This document shows, one piece after another, positions 1 through 11,451 of a DNA stretch of 64,000 nt. A program made the position numbers and the translations under genes. The notes beneath the pieces are model-generated. The model saw only the letters and a list, made by a program, of their open reading frames with translations. It did no database searches and had not been told where the DNA came from. The stretch is from CAZOOK01 sp964581385 (GTDB taxonomy: Bacteria; Pseudomonadota; Gammaproteobacteria; Nevskiales; Nevskiaceae), in contig CAZOOK010000017.1 in NCBI GenBank assembly GCA_964581385.1, forward strand, positions 1 to 64,000, written 5' to 3'. Numbering within the stretch: position 1 is the first letter of the stretch; each line of letters starts with the position of its first letter.

Positions 1-163
1 CCGCTTTGCAACAGCGCACCGATACCGCGCAGGTACTCTCGGCGCTCGATGATGTTGGTATCGGAAGCAACGGGAGGAAGGCGGACATAGGGGAGCCGTG
101 AGACGCGGGCCCAAGGATGTCGATTGAAACTGATGGTATATAGGAGAGCGTACTAAACCGGGG

Positions 164-655
164 CTACGCAGCCTTGGCTGCGCAGGCGTTGTTGGCGGCG
201 ATACCTGGATACCAGTTCTCGAAATGTCGGCGTAGCTCGTTGTTGAGAACCACCGTACGGACCTGCAGGAGCTGATGGGCATTGTTGTCGGTCCATCGCA
301 ACTGCTGCTTTTTGACGAAGCGCTTGGCAACGACCTCATGGATGGCGGACTCGACGAAGCTGCTGGTGTTCGGCTTGCCATGCCGGAACCGATCGCCATA
401 GTCGAAGATGTAGTCCCGATTATTGCGAAGTAGGTCATGCACTCGTCGAGTTTCGCCACCAGCTTGACCTTGGCGGCGCGGTCCGCCAGCGCGTCGATAT
501 CCCAGCTCAAGTTTTCGAAACGCTGCATCGCCCGCTGGGGACAGCCGTGCCAGAGATGCCACTTGGCGCCCTCGATGTCCGTGAGAATGGCTTTACGCTT
601 GGGGGCGATCGTCCTTTTGGTGGTGCGCCGGTACAAACTGGCAAGGAGTTAGGCG
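164..655 (-). pseudogene. ISKra4-family transposase, C-terminal relic with frameshift
   Basis: Reading the minus strand from about 655, one frame gives a piece with the motifs AILTDIEGAKWHLWHG and LDECMTYFA. The frame is then lost at about 418-436 and a second frame continues with DYGDRFRHG, SSFVESAIHEVVAKRFVKKQ and FENWYPG. FVES..(V)..KR.VKKQQ.RW followed by VLN and WYPG is the usual C-terminal end of ISKra4-type transposases (family assignment from memory). The N-terminal two thirds and any terminal inverted repeats are not visible, and an in-frame stop lies just upstream. This is a dead fragment. A related fragment lies beyond lon in the opposite orientation. Confidence 0.7.
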
Positions 656-836
656 GTGAAAGTCCGCTGCGATGAAGGTTTAGCAAGCCACAGCAACCCC
701 GAGTCATGCGCCGCTATTGATTTTGATCAGTGCGGCGCGGTCGCTTGGCAGATAAACTTTACCTATAACAATAACGGAGAACGCTGATATGGACTGTGTC
801 GAGTCAGGCATTCAGGAATCGGGCGCGAGGTAAGAC

Positions 837-1261
837 ATGACAACCTTCGATAGTCCCTATTGGATGTGGGCGGAAGCTTGTGAGCTTCTCGATCGGGCCG
901 AGCGTCTGCAGCGTCAGTTCTTTCGCCCCGTGCATTTTGCGCAGGCCAAGCGAGTCGCCTGGGAGCCGCCGGTTGATATTTTCGAGACCGACTTCGAACT
1001 TTGGATGATCGTCGCGCTGCCGGGTGTGGCCGTGGATCAGGTGGAATTGCTGATCGACGGGGAGGGCATCACCGTTGCCGGCGTCCGATCGCTACCGGGC
1101 GCCGTGCGCGCTGCGGGGATTCGCAGACTGGAAATACCCGCAGGCCGTTTCGAGCGCCGCATCGAGCTGCCGCGCGGACAGTTTGAACTGATCGAGCGCA
1201 GTCTTGCCGACGGATGCCTCACCGTCGGCCTGCGCAAGCTTGCCGGCGGAAGGAGCCTGCC

Positions 1262-1265
<4 letters not shown>
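837..1265 (+). CDS. Hsp20/alpha-crystallin small heat-shock protein
   Basis: A 142-residue protein with the layout of small heat-shock proteins: a short N-terminal helix-rich segment, then an alpha-crystallin domain at about residues 42-135. It carries the typical PPVDIFETD opening (sHSPs usually have P.vDi.E..), the ALPGV turn and the closing ADGCLTVGL strand that corresponds to the conserved A..knGvL.v motif. Such proteins hold unfolding proteins in the cytoplasm for refolding or degradation. The start ATG follows a GAGG sequence. Its stop overlaps the start of lon as ATGA, so chaperone and protease are translationally coupled. No convincing heat-shock promoter was identified upstream. Confidence 0.85.
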
Positions 1266-3691
<2,426 letters not shown>

Positions 3692-3711
3692 CCTGTTGGC
3701 GCTGGGTTTGT

Positions 3712-3816
3712 ATTGACCTCCACTCCACCGCTTTCGTCGAGTCGGCGGTCAATCAGCTCATCGACAAACGCATGTTGAAATCCCAACAGATGCGTTGGTC
3801 GCCGGAAGTTGTGAAC
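3712..3816 (+). pseudogene. Second ISKra4-type transposase C-terminal scrap
   Basis: Immediately after lon, the plus strand encodes HSTAFVESAVNQLIDKRM followed by LKSQQMRWSPEVVN. This is the same conserved C-terminal block as in the relic at the left end of the window, but with a different sequence and on the opposite strand. It has no start and ends shortly after, so only about 35 codons survive. It supports transposition near the hsp20-lon pair. It was recognised by reading the frame directly and is too short for ordinary ORF calling. Confidence 0.6.
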
Positions 3817-3981
3817 TATCATGACGACATGAGCAGATCATTCCGGACTTGATCACAGCTCGCAGAGCAAGGTCTTGCAAGCCATTTCACTGATGTCGTA
3901 GATATTTGTTCGACGTCCGCTGCTCTGTGGGCGATGATCAGGCCTGCTCAGATGTCGGCGATTATTCTCAGGCCAGCGCCG

Positions 3982-5046
3982 CTACTTCTTGCCGGCGGCC
4001 TGCTCGAAGGTCGGGGTAAAGGCCTTTTCGACCGCGTTGCGCACGATATTAGCCAGCGTCGCCCAGACATCCACGCCGGGACTGTCGAGGCGGCCCTGGA
4101 TCGGGATGACGGTGGCAAGCTGTTCCTTGCTCTGGTTCTGGAAAATCAGATTGAACAGGCTGCCCACCGCGTCCACCACGAAATGCAGTGGATCCTTCTC
4201 CTCGTCCAGGTGCTCCACGCGCAGCAGTTCCAGATCGTGGAACAGCGGCTTTACGTAGCCGCTTACCCCGCCGTCGCGGGCATCCAGCTCGGTTACCACG
4301 TCGAGCGTGCCGCGCTTAGGATCGACCACGGTGTAGGCGCGCAAGAAGTCGCGCAGCCGGGTGACGTCGAGCCTGATCAGGCGTGCACGCAGGTCGAAAT
4401 CCGGCTTCGGCGCAAACGGGTCCAGCTTCAGGTCCAGGCTGACATCGGCCTGGTCCACGGCGACGGCGTGCAGTTGCAGGGTGGCAGCGCGGTCGCGGCG
4501 TTGCGCGTCCTCGCGATTGCTCAGGTTGGTGGCCACGGCGTTGACATGACTGAGCGACAGATCCAACTTCGGATCGCGGAAGAAATCCTGGTAGTGCATC
4601 TGGCCGTCGACCGTCTCGAAGCGATCGATGCGCATCGGGGCCAGTTTCTTCAGCGTCTCGATCCAGTTGGCGCCCTTGCCGGTCTGCGCCGCGTGACCGG
4701 CATGGCCGGGCGCGAAGTTGATCCTGGGCTGGAAAGCCTTGACTCGCGCCACCACACGGCCGTCGAGCAGGGCGCTCCATAGCACCGAAATCTCCATAGT
4801 CGGGGCCTGGAACAGTGGATCCTGGCTGTCGCTGTCGAGCTGACGGATTTCGATGCCCCGCACCTCGTAGGCGCCGCGCCACAGTGCCAAGTGTACTTTC
4901 TCGACGTGGCCGGAATAGCGAGGATTCGCGTTGAACACCTGGTTCACGTAGTCCTTGACCACATATGGCAGCAGGGCACGCAGCAGTACGGCCAGGATCA
5001 ACAGGATCAGCAGGCCATAGCCGGCGTGGCGTGGACGCAGGTTCAT
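3982..5046 (-). CDS. AsmA-like / DUF748 envelope protein
   Basis: A 354-residue protein with one N-terminal transmembrane anchor (about residues 10-28, GLLILLILAVLLRALLP) followed by a long beta-rich periplasmic part. The blocks VHLALWRGAYEVRGIEI, ALLDGRVVARVKAFQP and the C-terminal GSLFNLIFQNQ / VIPIQGRLDSPGVD are typical of the DUF748 branch of AsmA-like proteins, which are thought to span the periplasm and move or organise lipids. It is short for the family (many members exceed 900 residues) but reads as complete. It is transcribed toward lon on the opposite strand, with no evident operon partner. The family call is from pattern memory. Confidence 0.75.
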   Translation of the reverse strand: MNLRPRHAGYGLLILLILAVLLRALLPYVVKDYVNQVFNANPRYSGHVEKVHLALWRGAYEVRGIEIRQLDSDSQDPLFQAPTMEISVLWSALLDGRVVARVKAFQPRINFAPGHAGHAAQTGKGANWIETLKKLAPMRIDRFETVDGQMHYQDFFRDPKLDLSLSHVNAVATNLSNREDAQRRDRAATLQLHAVAVDQADVSLDLKLDPFAPKPDFDLRARLIRLDVTRLRDFLRAYTVVDPKRGTLDVVTELDARDGGVSGYVKPLFHDLELLRVEHLDEEKDPLHFVVDAVGSLFNLIFQNQSKEQLATVIPIQGRLDSPGVDVWATLANIVRNAVEKAFTPTFEQAAGKK

Positions 5047-6474
5047 GCGCGCAGCATAGGGGAAGGACGCATGCTAAACAGACAGCGCTGCCGAAGCAAA
5101 GTGCGCCGCATCAAGCGGCTGGCCGGACAGTGCGGGGAAATCGTACCTTGAGTGCAAAATCACGCGGTGAATACGGATTGGAACGACTTCCCGCCTCGCC
5201 CCGATGATCAGTCGGGGCCGATGGCGTTACACTTTCATCAACGCGGGATACGAACAACCAAGGTCATACGGGATTGTTGTCGCTGAACCTGGCTTGACCA
5301 TAGTGCTGACGGGAGGACTGACCAGATCGGCGACCGAACATTCTATGATCATCAAGATCGTAGCGTAGCTACAGATGATTAGTAGATGTCGAGCACCGCC
5401 GACCCTGAATGGTCATTCCAGGATCGGCGCCAACAGTCAGTAGGGCAGATCGTGCGCGCCACAGTCCGATTTGTGGGCTGCAGCTTTCGTCACTCACGCA
5501 CCACTCGCAGTACTCACAGTTGTTGGACAGAATCCGAGAGCGGTCTTCGCCCAGCCGTGAGCGAGTACGCGCAACCACGTCGCTGCGATCAAACGGTGAT
5601 TTGATGTGAGGGCGGACCCGAACGGGCCGGCCGCGACTTTTTTTTGAATCTATATTGTCGTGCAGCACAAAAAAAGCCGCACTGGCGAAAGCGATACCCA
5701 TTGCGCATTCGCGCAGGGGTATGCGGTCTGTTCGTGGGCGTTCGGTGCAGTATTGGGTGTATTCGGATATTCGTTCGGGCTTTGTTCGAATGGTGTTCGG
5801 CTTCTTGTCGGATCGGATTCGGATTCAGGTCAATAAAGACATTCACGTTGAGCACGTTACAAAACGACGTGTCAGCGTTCGCAGCAAGCTTTTTTCAATG
5901 ACTCTCTGCAAAGCAGCCAAATCGACTGCGAAGGCTGACGCGGTGCTGTGTTCGGGTCACCCAAAAAAACTGGTAGCTATTCCAACGGGCTACGGAATCA
6001 CCAAACTCCCCCTCACTTCGTGGGGGACCCGCTTTTCCTTCACACCCTATGCAAGGGTGCTTGCGAGGTAATTCATTTTACTTTCGCGCAGATAGGCTAT
6101 TTTCTTCCTTCTGCCAACCGTATGACATTGCACTACGGTGCTTGTAGCACAAGGGTTCTGCGGAAATTTCGTGTCTACGCTACATTTTTTTGATGAGGAG
6201 TTTGCCCCAACGCATACATCGCGATGCATGGTCAGCCCCTGCGCAAACGCGTAACTGTTGTCGCCACCAAGCGTGAATTATTTTGGCTTCGCGACAATGG
6301 AGATCCACATCGTGAGCCAGGTCACTTGCAAGCGTTGTATCAGAAACCGCGCGCAACCAGTCTGCGTGTGTGAACCGAGCAGGTGCGGCGATCTCGACTT
6401 ACGTCCATCGAAAAGTAATGGGCACGGACCAATACCTCACCTCGATTCGCAAGGTCGACGAGCCGGAGTGAAAG
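5047..6474. other. 1.4 kb region with no recognisable gene
   Basis: This stretch has lower GC than its surroundings, many homopolymer runs and only short frames whose translations resemble nothing I know (for example plus-strand frames at 5655-6071 and 5948-6193). A 7-bp inverted repeat (GCCCCGA/TCGGGGC) lies near 5200-5220, and facing T8/A7 runs with GC flanks lie at about 5629-5675. Its position between an AsmA-like gene and an integrase fits degraded island DNA, but no function is assigned. Confidence 0.4.
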
Positions 6475-6810
6475 ATGGATGAATCCCTCGACCTCGACAG
6501 GGCTGCAGCCTTCCTGCATGTCTCGCCCATCGTCCTGCGCCGCTGGGCGCGCGCTGGACGCGTCAAGGCGGCCAAGCCCGGCAAGTGCTGGGTGTTCCTC
6601 ACGTCCGATCTTGTTGCTTACCTCAATGCGCTATACGCTGGTTCCCGGCAAGCGCCGCGTAGTGGCTCCAAGCAGGAGATTGGAGCATGGCAATTAAGCA
6701 ACGCGGCGGAGTGTGGTGGATCGACTTCCGCGCCCCGGACGGCATGCGAGTACGAAAGTCTTCTCGGACTTCCGACCCGCGCGCCGCGCAAGAGCTCCAC
6801 GACCGCCTGA
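6475..6810 (+). CDS. Excisionase-like helix-turn-helix protein
   Basis: A 111-residue frame whose first 60 residues form a MerR/excisionase-type winged HTH: LDLDRAAAFLHVSPIVLRRW is the recognition unit and VKAAKPGKCWVFLTSDLVAYL the wing and following helix. Proteins like this commonly sit directly upstream of a tyrosine integrase and act as recombination directionality factors or small regulators. The last third overlaps the integrase start by 124 bases in another frame and is probably an unstructured tail. Function is inferred from the fold and the neighbour. Confidence 0.65.
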   Translation: MDESLDLDRAAAFLHVSPIVLRRWARAGRVKAAKPGKCWVFLTSDLVAYLNALYAGSRQAPRSGSKQEIGAWQLSNAAECGGSTSAPRTACEYESLLGLPTRAPRKSSTTA

Positions 6811-7766
6811 AGGCGGAAACGTGGCGCACCAAGCATCTGGGCGAAAAGCCGGTCTATCGATGGGAAGATGCTGTCGTGCAGTGGCTGAAGGAAAAGACGC
6901 ACAAGGCATCGCTGGAGAAGGACAAGGAGATATTCGTTTGGGTTGATCGGTATCTGCGGGAGAGAACGCTCGGAAGCATCGACCGGGCTTTGCTGTTTCG
7001 CATTGCCGAGGCCAAGGCTGCAGAGACGACGCGCGCCACCGCCAACCGTTACATGGCTCTGGTGCGGGCCGTTCTCAAGCGGGCGTGTGACGTCTGGGAA
7101 TGGATCGAGCGTATGCCGAAGGTGCCGATGTATTCGGCGGACTCAAGGCGCATGCGCTGGATCACGCCGGAGCAGGCAGAGCAATTGCTGGCGCTGCTGC
7201 CGGAACATCAGGCTGAAATGATGCGCCTAGCGCTCGCCACGGGTCTTCGTCAACGCAATGTCTGTCGCCTTGAGTGGCAGCATGTGGACTGGGAACACCG
7301 GATTGCGGTGATCCCCGCGCACATGAGCAAGACGCGCAACGCGCTCACTGCGCCGCTGAACGCGGACGCGCTGGCCGTGCTGCAACGATGGAAGGGGCGC
7401 CATGAGCAGTTTGTGTTCACTTACCAAAGGAAACCCGTTTGGCAGGTCAACACGAAAGCCTGGCGCAAGGCGGTCAAGCAGGCGGGTCTTGAAGACTTCC
7501 GATGGCATGACCTCCGGCACACCTGGGCATCGTGGCACGCTCAAGCCGGTACGCCGCTCAATGTGGTGCAGGAGATGGCCGGATGGAAGTCGCGGGAAAT
7601 GGCGCAGCGGTATTCGCACCTGTCCGCGGCGCACCTGCTGAGCCATGCGGAGCGCATCGCGAAGCGGGAAAACGATTCGCCATCGGCTGTGCCCGAAATT
7701 TGGACACATTTTGGGCACAGTGGTCGGGAATCGAAGGTGGTGGCCCTTCGTATGTCTTTGAAATGA
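6687..7766 (+). CDS. Tyrosine-type site-specific integrase
   Basis: A 359-residue phage/island integrase. The N-terminal half has an Arm-type DNA-binding segment (GGVWWIDFRAPDG, residues 8-20) and a SAM-like core-binding domain. The catalytic half shows Arg188 in ATGLRQRN, Lys215 in SKTRN, His274 and Arg277 in HDLRHTW, Trp300 at the His/Trp position and the nucleophile Tyr309 in QRYSHLS, so all key residues are present. ATG 6687 follows a GGAG sequence. The stop codon lies one base from the 3' CCA of a tRNA-Met gene, the classic position of an integrase next to its attachment site. The gene appears intact and may still be active. Confidence 0.93.
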   Translation: MAIKQRGGVWWIDFRAPDGMRVRKSSRTSDPRAAQELHDRLKAETWRTKHLGEKPVYRWEDAVVQWLKEKTHKASLEKDKEIFVWVDRYLRERTLGSIDRALLFRIAEAKAAETTRATANRYMALVRAVLKRACDVWEWIERMPKVPMYSADSRRMRWITPEQAEQLLALLPEHQAEMMRLALATGLRQRNVCRLEWQHVDWEHRIAVIPAHMSKTRNALTAPLNADALAVLQRWKGRHEQFVFTYQRKPVWQVNTKAWRKAVKQAGLEDFRWHDLRHTWASWHAQAGTPLNVVQEMAGWKSREMAQRYSHLSAAHLLSHAERIAKRENDSPSAVPEIWTHFGHSGRESKVVALRMSLK

Positions 7767-7767
7767 C

Positions 7768-7844
7768 TGGTGGCTACGGGTGGGCTCGAACCACCGACCT
7801 CAGCATTATGAGTGCCGCGCTCTGACCAGCTGAGCTACGTAGCC
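7768..7844 (-). tRNA. tRNA-Met (CAU), elongator
   Basis: The minus strand folds as a complete tRNA of 77 nt. The acceptor stem is GGCTACG/CGTAGCC with discriminator A and encoded CCA, the D arm contains AGCTCAGCTGGTCAGAGC, the anticodon stem CGGCA/TGCTG encloses the loop CTCATAA (anticodon CAT), and the T arm contains GGTTCGAGCCC. The acceptor and D-arm sequence closely resemble E. coli elongator tRNA-Met. The 3' end abuts the integrase gene, so it probably serves as the attachment site. Confidence 0.95.
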
Positions 7845-7938
7845 AACGGAGCCGCGAATTGTAATTTGTCGCCGCGCTGCGGTAAATGCCGGCCGCTGCG
7901 TTTGCACGGCGCCGGCCGCGTGCGACTAGAAGTGGCGG

Positions 7939-8805
7939 TCAGAAATGATTGATGACCGCTCCAAGAATCTGTGCCTGCGTGGCGGCCAGTCGCCGCAGCA
8001 TTTCGCGGGTGTCTTTGTATGGCGTGTGCTCGGCGCGGCTGACCAGCAGGACGCGTCCCACTAAGGTGGCGACGGCAAGCCCGTCCGCGTACTGGTTGAC
8101 GGGCGCGGTGTCGATTACGACGAACTCGAAGTTCCGCCGCCAGTCGTCGATCAGGCGTTCGAAGCGGCTGTCCGAAAGGAGTTCGAGCGGGTTGTGCGGA
8201 CTGGGGCCTGCACTCAGCAATGACAGATGCTGGAGTCCGTCCACGGGGTGCAAGTAAGGTGTGTCACCCCGTGCAATGGCTTGCGACAGGCCTTGCTGGT
8301 TGTCGGCGTTGAAAAGCACATGCTGCCGCGGATGGCGTAGGTCAGCGTCGACAAGCAGCGTCGGCTGGCCAAGTTGGGCGAAGGCGATGGCGAGTTCAGC
8401 GCAGAGCTGCGAGCAACCTTCGCCGGCTGACGAACTCAACAGCGTAACGATGTTGGCGCGTCCCACCGCGTCGTGGCGCAGCAGGAGTTCCGTGCGCAAC
8501 GCGCGGACTTTCTCGCAATGCGGATCGTAGGGATCATGCGCCAGGAGCAGCTGGTCGGACGGCTTGACCCTGCGCTTTTCCATCAGCGCTATCTTGCGGC
8601 CGAGTGCCAGCGCTTCGTCGATATCTTCCTGAGTCACGAAGCCCAGGCGCAGCGCGGCCTCGCTGAAGCGCACTTCCAGCATGCGCTGTGCCGCGGTGAT
8701 CTTGGAGACCGCATCTTCGGTCAGTGCACAGCGCCGGATCAGAGTGTTTTTAAGTCGAAGGTCCGGGTCCTGTGCGGTGTTTTCGCTAGAGGCTTCTGCA
8801 TTCAT
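7939..8805 (-). CDS. epsG: EpsG-type BY-kinase-like protein with altered Walker A
   Basis: A 288-residue cytoplasmic P-loop protein of the chain-length-determinant tyrosine kinase (CpsD/EpsG) group, which normally controls exopolysaccharide polymerisation with its membrane partner. The N-terminal part (residues 20-75) resembles the EpsG-specific LTEDxVSKI..AQ / LGFVTQEDIDEALAL region. Walker A' LLVDADLRHP (150-159) and Walker B VVIDTAP (229-235) are conserved, but Walker A reads SSSAGEGCS (124-132), with Cys131 where lysine is expected. There is no C-terminal tyrosine cluster; the protein ends INHF. Its start overlaps the stop of the copolymerase gene (ATGA). It may bind nucleotide weakly or act as a non-kinase partner. 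Confidence 0.8.
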   Translation of the reverse strand: MNAEASSENTAQDPDLRLKNTLIRRCALTEDAVSKITAAQRMLEVRFSEAALRLGFVTQEDIDEALALGRKIALMEKRRVKPSDQLLLAHDPYDPHCEKVRALRTELLLRHDAVGRANIVTLLSSSAGEGCSQLCAELAIAFAQLGQPTLLVDADLRHPRQHVLFNADNQQGLSQAIARGDTPYLHPVDGLQHLSLLSAGPSPHNPLELLSDSRFERLIDDWRRNFEFVVIDTAPVNQYADGLAVATLVGRVLLVSRAEHTPYKDTREMLRRLAATQAQILGAVINHF

Positions 8806-10244
8806 GCAAGGCTCCGGCGCGGACGGATCGCGTCGAATTCCACCAGAACCGGTACACCGTAATCGCGTTCGATATCGTCACGGCAGCGGATGCGCCGGTT
8901 GATCAGCAGTCCATAGCACAGCGGACCGATGATGCCCAGGAAGGTGCCGGCAATCGTCCCCTGCAGAATGTTCTTGATGGTGTTCGGCTTGCTGTGCCTT
9001 ACTGGCGGCGTCGCGCGGCTGACGAAGTTGACGTTGGTGGCGTGCGCGCTGGTCGCGAACATGATCTGGTCGTAGCTGTCGAGGGCCCGCTTATAGACGG
9101 TCTGCGCCGATTCGAGTTCGAGCAGATATTTGGTTCCCTCGTCCTGGATCTGGCGCATGCTCAGGACTTTGGCGCGCTGTTCGTCGAAAGCTCTTTTGAC
9201 CTTTTGCTCCATCTGCTGGGCCGCGGTCAGCTCGGAGGCAGCATTGCCCGCATAGACGCCCATTTCATCGGCAAGCGCTTTGCGGGTCGAATCCAGCTGT
9301 GCCTGCAGTTCCATCACCTGCGGGTGTTTGGCACCGAGCGTCGCTCGCAATTCCGCCATGTGGGCTTCCTGCGTGGCGAGTTGTCCTTTCAGATTCTGGA
9401 TCCCCAGCGAGCTCAGTACGCGATCGCCGACCGCGAGATCGCCTGCCGTGTTCACCTCGACCGTCCGCCGCGCATTCTGTGTTTCCAGCAGACGCTGCTG
9501 AAGTGCATTCATCTCCTCGGTATCGGCATCGATCTTGGTCTGCAGGTCGATCAAACCGGTACGCTGACGGAACTGCGTAACCTGTTCCTGGGCCCGGCTC
9601 ACTTTGTTCTTGAGCTCATCGAGCTGTTCGGTATAGCGCCGGGCGTTCTCGGTCGCCGGACCGGTCAGGCGCTCGATCTGCTGTTCCATATACACATCGG
9701 CGACGCTGTTCGCGACGTCCGCGGCTTCCACAGGATTGCTGGCGGAATAGGTGACATAGACAAGCTGGCTGCCTGACCGGCCCTGTTCGACGACCAGATT
9801 CTTGGCCAGCGCTTTCTGCACCCAGTCACGCAAGGTACTACCATCGCCGTGATAGCCGGCGGTATACATCTTGTTGTCGGCGAGCTTCAGCCGATCGATG
9901 ACCGGCAGCAGCACTTCCGCGCTCTGCATCAATTCGATCTGCGTGGCCATGTAACTGGCCGGGAGCCCGCCCAGGATCTCGTTCGCGACCAAGGGATTGT
10001 TGGCTTGGTAATTGACCATCAGGGTGGCGGTTGCCGTATAGGTTTTCGGTGTCAGCTTGCTCATGACACCGGTTGCAAACATCGCCACCAGAGCGATCAG
10101 TGCCGTCTGCTTCCGGTACGCCTTGGCGATGGACAGGATCTGGCTAATCGAAAGACCGGGACTGGCATAAGCCTGCGGCAGCATCGGTGTCGATAACGAC
10201 ACGGGGCCGGAAGCGGTTAGCGCTGGCAAGCCTCTGGAAGCCAT
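8802..10244 (-). CDS. epsF: Wzz/GumC-type polysaccharide copolymerase, EpsF-like
   Basis: A 480-residue inner-membrane chain-length determinant. A Wzz-type N-terminal transmembrane segment (about 46-63, QTALIALVAMFATGV) is followed by a long periplasmic part with coiled-coil stretches (about 200-400) and a second transmembrane segment near 430-450 (ILQGTIAGTFLGIIGPLCYG). A Pro-rich motif sits just before TM2 (ATPPVRHSKPN), as in GumC/EpsF proteins. The C-terminal cytoplasmic tail is short, so the kinase function is split off into the following gene. It overlaps both neighbours by a few bases and is the middle gene of an export-copolymerase-kinase operon. Confidence 0.85.
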   Translation of the reverse strand: MASRGLPALTASGPVSLSTPMLPQAYASPGLSISQILSIAKAYRKQTALIALVAMFATGVMSKLTPKTYTATATLMVNYQANNPLVANEILGGLPASYMATQIELMQSAEVLLPVIDRLKLADNKMYTAGYHGDGSTLRDWVQKALAKNLVVEQGRSGSQLVYVTYSASNPVEAADVANSVADVYMEQQIERLTGPATENARRYTEQLDELKNKVSRAQEQVTQFRQRTGLIDLQTKIDADTEEMNALQQRLLETQNARRTVEVNTAGDLAVGDRVLSSLGIQNLKGQLATQEAHMAELRATLGAKHPQVMELQAQLDSTRKALADEMGVYAGNAASELTAAQQMEQKVKRAFDEQRAKVLSMRQIQDEGTKYLLELESAQTVYKRALDSYDQIMFATSAHATNVNFVSRATPPVRHSKPNTIKNILQGTIAGTFLGIIGPLCYGLLINRRIRCRDDIERDYGVPVLVEFDAIRPRRSLA

Positions 10245-11197
10245 TAGAAAATGCGCTCTTTGACGCGAATGACGTCGTTTACCTGTACCGGATCGGTCAG
10301 GTGAGCGTCAAAGGTGGTGTATTTGCCGTCGGTGTGACGGCGCTTGATTTCGATCCGGCTGTCGCTGCCGCTCGGGGTGATGCCGCCGCCGAGCGATATC
10401 GCCTGAATCACGGTCATGCTTGGTTCCAGACGATACATACCCGGTTTTTGTACTTGGCCGTAAATATAGAACTGTTCGGCGCGTGGAATGAATACCGAAT
10501 CGCCGCCGCGGATTGCAATGGTCGGGATCGGTTTGGTCGGATCCGACAGGCCCTTGAAGTCGATCGGAGAACGGATGAGATTGCCGTCGCTGTCGTGGCG
10601 CAGCAGGTAGATCACATCGGCACCATTCTCATTGATGCCGCCCGCTTGCGCGATGAGATCGAATATCGTCATTTTCGATTCGATCGGATAACGCCCGGGA
10701 TTACGGACCTCGCCAAGTACTGATACCTGCTGGCTGCGAAATTGGACTACGTTGATGGTGACCTGCGGGTTGACCAGAATCTGGCCTTCCCGGTATGCGT
10801 CTGCGACACGCTGCGCCGCTTCCGCAGGCGATAGCCCGGACACATGGACAGAACCCGCAAGGGGTGCGGCGATGGCGCCATCGTCGGAAACGTAAGTGGT
10901 CGTGGCTAATTCCGGGCGCCCGTAAACCTGGATGCTTACAGCATCTCCGACGCCGAGCTTGAGTCCGGAGTTCTCTTCGGGGTGCGCAGGAGTCGGAGCG
11001 GCATCAACAGCCGGTGCAGTGTTCGCCGGTAGCGGTACCGCTGCCGGCGCGGGTGCCGACGGTACCGTCTCCTGAGCGACACACGCCACGGAGATCAGCC
11101 CGGACATGGCAATGAAGGCCAGCATCAGCAGACGCAGGCCGAACTGTCGGATGGACACTCGCATCGACATTTGTCGTTTCAAATTAACGGGTTTCAT
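10244..11197 (-). CDS. epsE: Outer-membrane polysaccharide export protein, Wza/EpsE-like
   Basis: A 317-residue exported protein with an N-terminal hydrophobic signal (about residues 20-40), then a poly_export domain (LGVGDAVSIQVYGRPELATT, about 82-101) and SLBB-type repeats (VSVLGEVRNPGRYPI, then IYGQVQKPGMYRLEP). This is the arrangement of outer-membrane polysaccharide secretins such as Wza. A cysteine follows the signal region (ISVAC) but the lipobox is poor, so lipidation is uncertain. It is the first gene of the three-gene operon; the AT-rich gap upstream (11198-11451) probably holds the promoter, although no clear one was identified. Confidence 0.88.
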   Translation of the reverse strand: MKPVNLKRQMSMRVSIRQFGLRLLMLAFIAMSGLISVACVAQETVPSAPAPAAVPLPANTAPAVDAAPTPAHPEENSGLKLGVGDAVSIQVYGRPELATTTYVSDDGAIAAPLAGSVHVSGLSPAEAAQRVADAYREGQILVNPQVTINVVQFRSQQVSVLGEVRNPGRYPIESKMTIFDLIAQAGGINENGADVIYLLRHDSDGNLIRSPIDFKGLSDPTKPIPTIAIRGGDSVFIPRAEQFYIYGQVQKPGMYRLEPSMTVIQAISLGGGITPSGSDSRIEIKRRHTDGKYTTFDAHLTDPVQVNDVIRVKERIF

Positions 11198-11451
11198 TCC
11201 GCCACAATTTCCTGATCCAATGGCCTTTTACGTTCCCGGCCAACAAATAGTAATTGCTGTGCGGTGAAGCGACGCTCATTCTACGGTGACTATTTTTCAT
11301 ATCCCGTTTTGCGAAAATACTACGCACTATTCACACCTTTCGTCATGCTGTCCAAACTAACTACACAGTATTCACGTCGCCCCTTGTCTTATAACGCTTT
11401 TCGGGCCGGCTTCACGCCATGGCACCGATTGAAAACCCAGGAGCTGATGCA

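Noticed and set aside
5629..5675. Facing T8 and A7 runs with GC flanks as a possible terminator
   Set aside because: The arms match imperfectly and no gene ends nearby on either strand.
5985..6000. GGGCTACGGA near 5990 as a second copy of the tRNA-Met attachment sequence
   Set aside because: Only a few bases agree and the T-arm sequence does not follow; no true direct repeat of the tRNA end was found.
5655..6071. 138-codon plus-strand frame in the 1.4-kb gap
   Set aside because: No ribosome site, no motif, biased composition; not convincing as a gene.
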